From: Amphiura filiformis
Taxonomy: Eukaryota > Echinodermata > Ophiuroidea > Amphilepidida > Amphiuridae
Assembly (NCBI RefSeq): GCF_039555335.1
Contig: NC_092635.1
Location: 70,096,058 to 70,160,057, forward strand
DNA: 64,000 bases
Reading direction: 5' to 3'
Shown: piece by piece, positions 44,621 through 55,100 of the stretch
Numbering within the stretch: the stretch's first letter is position 1
Layout: each line of letters begins with the position of its first letter
Translations under genes and position numbers: made by a program
Notes under the pieces: generated by a model
What the model was told of the DNA's origin: nothing
Database searches by the model: none
What the model saw: only the letters and a program-made list of their open reading frames with translations

Positions 44621-45155
44621 TATGAAATATGAATTTTACCCTAAAATCCTGAATTTTGTATGTACCTTAAAAAAGGAAATTGAAAGCAACATCTGGGCGC
44701 ATAATCACTATTTTTAATGCTTAAGACTTGTTTAACAGGGGAGTAGCCAGCTTTCTTTGTCAGGGGGTCAAAATATTAATTTCAGGGCAAAGACAAAAAA
44801 AAATTGACGGTGTAAAAAGGGCTTTATTGGTACAATGTGCGCAAGCGCACAAAAATTTTGTAGGATCTAGTTTTGTTATTTTCTTGCTAAAAACTTTTTG
44901 ACCCCTCCCAATGATAAGGAGCAAAAACTTTTTGACCCCCGCCCCCTTTTTTTGGAGACCTAAAACTTTTCCCCCTCCATTTTGCCCAGCCCCCTCCCCG
45001 GGAGCCCCCTACCAAAGTATTTATGAACACTCCCTTAGTAGGGGGTCTATATCCTTTTTTCAGGTAGGCCCTACCTGGTTTTTTTTACCAGCCATCAACT
45101 TGAATTGTGGTCCAAAAATAAAAAAACATCAAATCCCAAAGGAAAATCGAATTCT
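44621..45155. other. Intergenic, G/C-tract sequence, no gene
   Basis: It contains 'aactttttgacccc' repeats and runs of C and T typical of degraded MITE ends. No coding or RNA feature is supported. Confidence 0.5.
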
Positions 45156-46820
45156 TTAGGGGCTGTGCAATAAATTATGAGCCCCGGGGGGTAAAATTTC
45201 CAAATGGCTCGCCAAAAATTCTTTGCCCCCCCTTGCACATGCCAAATTTTTGGGATCTCAATTTCCAAATCTTAAATGGTCTATTATAGATGTTGCTACT
45301 TGCTAGCGCAGCGTGCAGACAAATTTGCATATTTAAGCGTTTCTGTAGCAATTTCCTAAGCCTTTTTAGCAGGTGGTGGCTGACATGATCGAGCCGGCAA
45401 CTTGTGAAAGCGCCCGGCCGTATGGCATTTTCAATATACTTGGTTAATTTTGTGGGGTTCATCATCGAACCCCAACGGTTTTAGCTTGTATTTATATTAT
45501 TTATTAACATAGGCCTATTTGTTTGTGATATTTCAAGCGTTTTAAAATTTCAAAATAATCACATTCAATAACACGGTTGACGATGACAATTTACTGAATT
45601 TAGAGAATGCAATGCGGCCACCACCTGCCTTTTTAGCGTGTTTTATTTAAAAGGCATAGGGCCTGCACTTTGGCTCGACATTTGAAAGGGGTGTGAATTC
45701 ATTTTGGATACGCCCTATTATAATTAGGTAATACTCGAACACATTCCCTATATGTATATACATGTACCACATGTAGTAAATCTGTCTGCTTTATCTGTAT
45801 TGTGCCTTTCTTAAGCAAATAGTTAAACACGATTTCATCAAACATTATAACAATAGCTCTTTTACAGTGTGCAATCATCCCGGGCAATAATTGGGCAATA
45901 ATAGAGGATGTGCGTGAAATTATTGATTAGCTCCATACAAAGGATTTGAACCGGTGTCCTTCACCGTAATCATGGCGCAATGCAGTACATTCAATCAAAC
46001 GTTGTCGTCAACCTATTTGATCCTATAGTGCATTTGTTATGTGTGTGAGACGAGCTGTCGCGGTAGATTGCAATAGCTTGTAATCATGCTTTTGTTGAAT
46101 GAATTTGAGTACTCCGCCATATTTACGGTATGAACGTCATAATCTAGGTGATTATTTGCATTGGATGTCTTGAATACGCTGGCGAAGTTGTGTAATAATC
46201 GGATTAATGCTATAACAGTAGGTGAATACAAGTTTTGAATATATCGCGTTGCAAAGCCCCATTCAGTGATCCCAGCGAAAGTGAAAAAAAAAATCAAATT
46301 GTTACTTTTATAAAAAAATTTAATGAAAAAAATTGGCAAAAAACCCAAGAAAACGGCAGTATCGACGAAGTTGAAGCCCCATTCAAATAGGCCTACATGT
46401 AGCTAATTTATATATACTGTCAGTATATAAATTAAATCAGTTCAATTCACGCCGAGTGTCCTTGACAGGTTTGACTCTGCTTCAGCGGTCATGAAAGAAT
46501 TCAAAAGATAACCTCTGCCCCAACAATCCCAAGCAATTGTCTGAAACTGCTCTTCGGATGATGATAGTCATGATCAAAAGATTATTACTGACTATATCAT
46601 TGTACAAAATCTGAATTTTGATGATTTTTACGATCGTCCAGATGAAAAAATCACTGAATGGGCCGTTAGTTCCCTCCACTCCTTACCCTGGCAATATGAA
46701 TCAAAGAAAAATAAAGAAAAAATTAAATAAAACAAGAAAAAAAAAAAAAAAAAAAAGAAACAATAAAAGAAAAACAAATATGAAAAGTTCGAACAATATT
46801 TGGTTTATAAAATTAATGTG

Positions 46821-46912
46821 ACCGTGATGAGGCTCGAACTCACCACCTTCCGATTTAAAGTTCGAAGCGCTCGTGTACCAAATTCTGACACCTTACCAAG
46901 TGAGCTGTGCTC
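46821..46912 (-). mobile_element. tRNA-like SINE head
   Basis: On the minus strand, A-box-like CAGCTCACTTGGTAAGG precedes B-box-like GAGTTCGAGCCTC at about tRNA spacing with extra bases. The cloverleaf does not close as a working tRNA. It lies in the loop of the 5.36-kb element. Confidence 0.5.
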
Positions 46913-47504
46913 CTGAGATACGAAATAAAAATAAAATAATACACTGTATACCTGCTTGTGTCGGTAATTGATTTGCTCAAATTCCATAATGGTACAGTGC
47001 AACAGAGCAAAAATGCCCAAAATTTAAAAGCTATATAATTTATGAACAATATACACTACACATAAAAATACTAATACAAGGGAATTTCAACATAAGAATC
47101 CAAACAATTAAGTACCAACATGCACAGCTTTGTCCTTATATCACATTTGGGTTTTTAACAAAATGTTATCAAACCTCTACTGTGATTGGCAGCTGCACAA
47201 GGCATCTCTTTGATAGCTGATAATGGCCATCCATTCAGCAAGTGGCTACTAACTGACCTTGACAGGCTTGAATGAGCACTGTCATCTGCTACAAAACCAT
47301 CACACTCTAGGACCTGGTCGCCTATATTAATTTACTAGTCAACATTTGCATAGGAACCGCATAGTCGGAGGCAAGGTTCATTATTGATTGGAGATTATAT
47401 ACGTATTTATTACTAATAGACAAGTAATATATATATATATCGTGTGTTTGCGATTTATTCCGTAATCAATAAGTATGATGAACAAACGCAGTTCTCTGAC
47501 AGAA

Positions 47505-47571
47505 GCACTCACAGCGTAGTGGTATTCGATCTCGACTGTTAAATAAAAGGTTGTGGGTTCGAACCCTGGTA
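47505..47571 (+). mobile_element. tRNA-like sequence, probable SINE head
   Basis: A-box-like AGCGTAGTGGTA at 47513 and B-box GGGTTCGAACCCT at 47555. Acceptor-stem pairing is not evident, so a tRNA-derived element or pseudogene is more likely than a functional tRNA. Confidence 0.5.
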
Positions 47572-50518
47572 GAATTTTAATTGGAATTAATTTGTTTTTC
47601 TTTTGTTAAGTAAGAGGTAATACTTATGGCAATAAATCCGCCGTATAAAACTGTACACAGCTCAATCCATAATGCTACAGGGAGCACAGTACTTTGACAA
47701 TGGAGTGAAAGACTATTATTATTGATTAGGCGCGGATTCTAAAAGTACAGCTCCTAGCCTATGCGTGTGTAGCAAAAAATTGGAATAGAATGTTTGGAAT
47801 CATGTAACTAAAATACTAAATGCATTCTGCAAAATGTGCTCTTACCAATTTATAAAGCATTTCATTAGCTTTAGTTTGACATATTGTTTGACATGTTTGG
47901 AATTATGGTAAATCATTAAATAAAATATTTATTAATTAATCAATTATGTCAATTAATAAAAGATTTAATGCAAATATGCATATTTTCTCTGACAGAATTG
48001 TAGGATTTGACAAGAGCCATCTTTCTTGTAAGTTTGATTCTTATAACATACCGGTATCGTATTGCGTCCCGTTATAGTTGCAGAAAAATACGCGTGCAGG
48101 ACACACATACGCACACCCCCCCCCCCCCACGTACACACCCAGAGGATCGTACCGCTTTACAATCGTATAACATTCATTGGCGCTAGTAGTAGTAAATTCC
48201 AATTTTCTTTGCTTTACCTCACTTGTTCTGCTCAAAATTAAAAGGGACATATCTGACAGTAAAAGCTTACATTTTATGGAAATTATGTTTAAATTTGCTT
48301 AAACAGCACAAAACAGATAAAGCAGACTAATGTACTATACATAGGCCTATACATGTATGGTATGCCAGGGACTGTTATATCATTAGATTTATGATATTTA
48401 CTTCGAGGACTGTTATATATCAAAAATGTGAAAAATATCAAATTTTAATAATTTGTCATAAAATTTGTATTATATCGTGAATTCCAAACAATGAAATTTA
48501 TTTGATATCAGAAAGACATTCTTCGTATTCAGAATGCGTTTTCTTTGTCTTTTTTTTCTTTTCTTGTTTTTTTTCTTCTTTATATTGCCAGGGTAAGGAG
48601 AGTAGGGAACTAAAGGCCCATTCAGTGATTTTTTGATTTTTTTTTTCATCCCGACGATCGTAAAAATCATCAAAATTCAGATTTTGGATACTAGACTGCG
48701 GAACTCAGTCTTCAATGATAGTCAGTAATTTTTATATTTTGGACATTATTATGACTATCATTTGAGGACTGAGTTCTTATGATCCGAGGAGCAGTTTCAG
48801 ATAATTGCCTGGGATTATTGGGGCAGAGGTTATCTTTTGAATTCTTTCATGACCACTGAAGCATAGTCGAACCTGTCAAGGACACTCGGCGTGAATTGAA
48901 AGACCATGTCACTCGCCACAAAAGAATGTCAAAGGTCATAAAAGGCCTATGGCTGATTTTGTACGTTTCGTCATTGTCATAGATGTGCTAACATAGCTTG
49001 CTAGTGTAGTGGTTCAGCCGAAAGCCGTGTGTCTAAGACAAAAAAATAATGCATTTACGTGAGTCTGTAATTTATATACCGGTACTGACAGTATATAAAT
49101 TAGCTACATGTATTTGAATGGGGCTTCAACTTCGTCAATACTGTCGTTTTCCTGTTTTGTTTTTTTGCCATTTGTTTTTCATCAAAAAATTTATACACGT
49201 AACAATTTGATTTTTTTTTTCACTTTCGCTGGGATCACTGAATGGGACTTTGTAGCGCGGATTATTCAAAACTTGTTTTTACCTACTGCTATATAGTATT
49301 AATCCGATTATTACATAACTTTGCCAGCGTATTCAAGACATAGGTTATGTAAGGGATAAACTGTACATGGGTATAGGGTATAGAGGCCCTGCATGCTTTT
49401 ATCGATTGGCTCCAAACAAAGGATTTGAACCGGTGTCCTTCACCGTAATCACGGCGCAGTCCATTCAATCAAATGTCGTCAGTGTGCGAGACGAACGATG
49501 TATAAATCTGGAGGTCACATCATCACTTATCATGCTTATTGTAAAAAGTTTGTCCAATGCATATACTGTGTGTATTGTTCCCGGGTATTGTCAATGCAGT
49601 CAAGCAAACAGGTATTATATTTTGAAAAGGCCGCTATAGTATATTCACAGGGGTGTCTTGAATGGCCAATCATATGGGACATAATCAAATTGCAGTGACT
49701 GCTTCCTTTGTTACCACATGTCAGTCATCTTGTGATTATTGGACCATGTAAACCTGCAAAAAACGAGCCAAAGTGCAGGCCCTATGCGCTCCATGAATGT
49801 GTGCCAAAAATCGCTTTCCCCCGCTGCACACCGACACCGCCTGGCTAATAAATATTTGGTGCTGCAGAGACACTAAAATGAATACACGGGATCGATACAC
49901 GTGAATTGCTATGCACGATTTTGATATCAGACGAAAATCTTCCGATACCGGGTTGGAAAATGATGAATATCTCCCGTAAATGAATTTTTCTCAAGAAACC
50001 AGATGTGGTCTCATACACATGAAAATACGTGTTGAACAGATATGATGGTCGCTAGAATGCGCTTTGAAAATTGGCCGTGCGCTTTGAACTCAAAATCGGA
50101 CCAAAACTCTAATTTTATATTGCGTTGGTCCCCGGGGTTGGTCCTGTGTAAGTACAGCTGCACTCACTACTAGGCAGTATAAAAGTCGATGACCATTGAC
50201 CTCAATGGAGTATACAAGCTTATTCACGCACAACCAAGATCAATTACCCGGCTATTGTGAGTAGCCTATAGCCATGTCCCTCGACTAATTATTCATCTCA
50301 AAGAGCTTCAAAGGTGTGAACCAAATGGCCAATCGTGGCTGTGGATTCAACCTACCATGGCGATTTCTGCCATGAAGATATAGGGTCGATGACACTGTGC
50401 GCTGCCTCTCGGCTTGCCAAAAATTGCTCCCCCCTTTCCGAGCTCGCTCGCCAAAAATATCTTGCCCGGCCCAATTTTACCCTCCCCCAGGGCTCATAAT
50501 TATTGCACAGCCCCTTAA

Positions 50519-50903
50519 AGTCATAATGTACGATCTTATAATATGAATTTGGTTAATTTTTTTCAAACCTGATTTTTTTGGCATACCGGTATTTGTAATG
50601 TTTAGACCTGTCACAACTTGCACCTAAATGGAATCACCCAAATTTGTTGTGTTTGTAGGTAAACAGAGCAATTAAAGTTCGACATAAAGTCATAATTCAA
50701 GAAATTATGACTTTATGTCCGCCCATAGAACTGCGTGTTAAACGGCCAAAATAACAAGCAGTGTTTCTTTCACGTTATCTCGTTATTTCAGCTCAAAATG
50801 GACTGAAACCATTCCCGATCATTATTACTAGTATTATTTCAGCATTTTGAGTACGGTATATAATGACAAATTTAAAATTGGAAGGAAATCGTACATTAAG
50901 CCT
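50519..50903. mobile_element. 385-bp TTAA-flanked MITE abutting the Harbinger-like element
   Basis: Left TTAA at 50515-50518 overlaps the TTA duplication of the 5.36-kb element; right TTAA is at 50904-50907. The ends share TAATGTACGAT in inverted orientation. A degraded copy is at 22228-22555. Confidence 0.65.
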
Positions 50904-51650
50904 TTAAAACTCACCTATAACATAGGCCTAACTGTCATCCCTGTCACACATTCATGCAAAAAGAACATGTAAATATTTCTTGTAAATGTGACTCATAATT
51001 CCTTATGGAATTACTGAAATTTTATGATTTTGGTAGTCTACAGTGTTTTTATTAATAATAATAATCATCATGATCATTTTCTCATTAACATATTGAAATT
51101 AGGAGTTCCAAATCGGTGTATTTCCGAAAAAATTAGGCTCAAACGTGGTATACCACAGTTGAGACTAATTTGACAGTTTTTTGATGCATGATTATGTGTA
51201 TTACACATGCCACTTGTTGTAATTTCGTTCTGGTATACACCAGAACGAAATTCAAATTTGGCGATAGTTTTGCCAAACGAATTAATCTGCAAGAAATTTT
51301 TGGTAAATGAACATTATCCAGACGTATCCAGTGGTATCAAAATCTCAACTTTTTTTGAGAAAAGTGGGGGGGGGATGAAGCTGTGGATCACGAAATGCCC
51401 TCAATGAGAAAAATATGAGCTTTCACATGATACCAAAATTACATTTTGATGGGGTTATAAGGTTGTCAATCTCAAAATCCACTTTTCCTAAATTTAGTAT
51501 TTTTTGTCAATTTGATCGGCTGCTCTGTACCGTCTGCGCCTCTGTGGGTCAAAATCAAGGTCAGAGTTCACTCAGGGTCACTCATGCTCCAGATTTGTCT
51601 ACTGCTGCACATACATGACATACAAGTGGTGTGTGTGTTGTTTCTTTCAG

Positions 51651-52198
51651 GAATTTGACAGGAGATTTGCTTCAAATTACGTAACATATCCTAGAAATTA
51701 TCAGAATAATGGCTGGAGTTGGAACTGGTAAAGCGGTGGCAGCTGCAGCAGTGGGAATTCCAGCTGGATTATTGCTTTATCTTCGCCTGAAATACCCAAC
51801 CATTCGTGAAGACATTTCTTTGATCCGTAGACAACTCGCCCTTCTCGCACTTGTGGAAGACAAAGTGGCACAACATTATACAGTCCTTGATAACTTTGAG
51901 GAGAATGCTGCAAACGTTCCAAACAAGCCGTTTATTTTATACAAGCATGAGTGTCATACGTATGGACAAGTTGAGAGAGAAGCTAATAAAATGGCACACT
52001 ATGTGCAAGGCAATGGAAAATTGAAATTTGGTGATACTGTGGCTTTTTTGTTGCCAAATGCACCCATGTATGTGTGGAATTTCTTGGCCTTCAATAAGCT
52101 TGGAATTACCACAGCATTGCTGAATTACAACCTAAAGCCGCATGCACTCCTTCATTGCATTCAGATATCTGATGCAAAAGTTGTGCTTTGCAGTGAAG
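51651..52198 (+). CDS. SLC27A: SLC27A first coding exon, with probable upstream UTR acceptor
   Basis: ATG at 51709 opens [34 protein letters not shown] at 51638-51655 is a strong acceptor 58 bases upstream, so an untranslated first exon probably lies farther left. The exon ends in phase 1 at GAAG|GTAGGA after DAKVVLCSE. Coding part 51709-52198 is 490 nt. Confidence 0.85.
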
Positions 52199-55100
52199 GT
52201 AGGAACAATATTTCACAAATTATTGAATTTAAATATTCCAATTGATGCAAAGTTTCTTGCCAGAGAGAGTATCAATAATGTAGGTATGCTAGGTAAATTC
52301 AAATTTGCCATCAAACTGCATCATTTTATATATCAAATTAAAGCCCTTGAGTAAGCAAAGCCAAAACTGAAAACCTTTTTTTCATAGCACTTTCCGTAGC
52401 AAAGTTACATCTTGTCAAAGATTGACTTTCATCAAAAAGATTCAGCTAGCAAAATTCCCCAAAAGCGGCATTTCGGGGTGTTTCTAGATCTTAGTCTCAT
52501 TATGATAGCAGCTTTTTTTAATGGAACTGCTATGAAAATCCCTCTAAAATTACATGTGCGGGTGGCTTATCACTGTAAAAAAGTAAATATTTGGGTCAAG
52601 TGAAGTATAGAAAACATATTTATGTAGGTTTCCTTCTTCGCCAGTTGTTTTAAATTTCTATGTAAATTTGCATTGACATTTTCGGCGAATTTGGCTGACT
52701 AGCAAATGTGTTAACTAAGGTTTGCCTGGGATACCTAAATAATGAGTATTCTAATATTTTTAAAAAGCTGAATTTATTTATCAAATACTCATGATCATTG
52801 ATCATCTATTGTTTTTGTCATGTTTGTACTTGCACTTGTTTGAAATATTCTCTATCCAAGTGTTTTAAGGGTACTACACCCTGCCCAATTTTGTGCCTAT
52901 TTTTGCATTTTTTTCAAAAATTATAGCGCATTGGGGACAAGTAAGATATTTATATTATAGGGGCAAGGAATACAACTACTGCACTGGAAATTTATTTCAG
53001 GACAGGCAACAGTTGTGGAGTTACAGTCAAAAATGAGGAAAAACCAATATTTGATCAATAAATCAATAACTAATTGCTTTGAGTTGCTGAATTTTCAGTA
53101 CAGTAGTTGTAGCCCTTGCCCCAATAATATACATATCTTACTTGTCACCAATGTACTATAATTTTGAAGAAAAATGCAAAAATAGGCACAAAATTGGCCA
53201 GGGGTGTAGTACCCCCTTAAATTGAGACTGAGAGGGATCTGTTATAAATGTTGACCAAATTAAATGATTTGGTATTTCATTCCACTCTCTTATTGTTCCG
53301 GGTAGGAAGGCGTATTTGTAGACGTCTTTGTTGGTGAAGATTTGTTATTTAGCAGAATTGTTATGGAGCTGTGATTGACGCAGAGGAGGCTGAAGCAGGT
53401 TTCCAATGGGTTACTCGAGAACTCTAACTTCGAATTTGAACATGATAGTTACGCATTCGATGCTAGAGTGCTTTGCTATCGTTTTTCAGTCAGACAGCGG
53501 TGCATGTTTTTGCACCGGAGGTTATTCATTCTGTTAATGTTGAAATTTGGATGAAAGTTATTTCGATGAGTCAACTGTATCTTTTGAGCAAGATTTGCCT
53601 ATTTTGGACCTGCTAAAATTTTGCTGAGTGTAATTTTAGCAACATTTTTGATGCAATCGCTTGTCGTGATCGGCTGTGTTTACTTCTGAACTTCCATTGC
53701 TTTGCACGGTGTCATGCTTCAGTGAATCCGACTAGATTTTGAATGCAATGGTCTCTAGCCTAGAATGTGAAGCTATCGGTGAGCAAATTCTTGGCTAGAC
53801 TTCAACCACTGGGTAGGGATAGGTGACCAGATGGAGAACTGTGAGATGATGACTGGTTCTTCTGGTTTCGAGAGAAGAAAAATCAATATCATCTGTCATT
53901 TTGTGACACATCCTTTTGGAGCGTGAGTGGTAATCACTCTGAGTGAATCTCACTGCTCTATTTTGAATCATTTCAATTTGGTTTTTGGCTTCTTTAGTGT
54001 GTTGATCCCAATAGGATGGAGCATATTCCACCAGTGGTGTGACAATGGTTTTGTATGCTAGTTTTGGTGTTCTTGGGGCAAGAGTGTAGGTTCCTTTTGA
54101 TGAAACCCAGTTCCCTATACTTTGCCGATGCTGTGATCAGCGGCGTAGCTGGGATTTTTTCCAGGGGGGGGGGCAAGCCTGTGTGGGCGGGTGCCCAAAT
54201 CCACCAAGCCTTTCTCCTTTTCCTCTGTACTAGGGGGGCGGGGGCCCAAATAGACAATAGACATTCTCTCTCCTCTCTTTTTCCTCTCTCTCCCTCCTTT
54301 TTCCTCTTTTTTTCCTTGCACAAGGGGCAATAGGCAATTTTGCCAGGGGCAATTCCCCCGGCAGCTACGCCACTGGCTGTGATGTTGTTTATATGCTTGG
54401 TTCATGTTAGGTTGTTGGTAAATTCCACACCTAAGTATGAATGGCTACTTTTTGACTAGTACTCATACTAGTAGTAGTTTCCTTCACTTTAGCACTGATT
54501 CACCTAGCTTATTTAACTGAACTCTCTAGGTGATTGTGGCATTTGTGTGTGTGTGAGTTTCATAAGGAAACATTTGCTTGGGTTGAAATGCATACCATTT
54601 AGATTTCCAGTTCAAGAGTGTGTTTAGATCACTTTGGATTTCTGATGCATCAAAGTTATTTTTGACTTCTCTGTACAGTCATCTGCAAACAGATGAACTG
54701 TGGATGATATATTATTTGGAAGGTCGTTATATGTAAGTACCGTAAGCACCCGGGTATAAGCCCACCTTCGGCTATAAGCCCACCCCCTATTTTTCAAAAC
54801 ATTCTGGGAACAAGGGTGCACTCAGGTATAAGCCCAGTACTAAATTTTGGCCAAGTTCTTAAATCAAATCAATGCTTTGCTCTCATATTTAAGAACAAAT
54901 ATAAAAAATATCAGTTGATAATTAACATTCCACACTTATACATGTACAAATGGGGGTGCTTGTTCTTATTTTGAAATTCAAGCACTAGCCCTTCCCCGGT
55001 TATAAGCCCACCCCCATTTTTGAAGTGAAATCTGCCATCTAGGGGGTGGGCTTATACCCGAGTGGTTACGGTAATAACGGCCCAAGTACCGTGCCCTGGG

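Larger units (their letters stand above)
45159..50514. mobile_element. 5.36-kb element with Harbinger-type ends and inverted arms
   Basis: The ends GGGGCTGTGCAATAA and TTATTGCACAGCCCC are inverted, and TTA is duplicated exactly (45156-45158, 50515-50517). Inside, 45650-46690 and 48585-49790 are long inverted copies, for example 'tgtccttgacaggt' / 'acctgtcaaggaca' and the block around CCTTACCCTGGCAATAT. The loop is about 46700-48580. The left arm carries an extra dispersed repeat (45370-45640); the right carries extra sequence at about 48900-49085 and 49800-50400. A 304-bp MITE with the same ends is at 60256-60559. A 3-bp TTA/TAA duplication and GGG-start ends suit PIF/Harbinger. No transposase is present. 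Confidence 0.75.
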
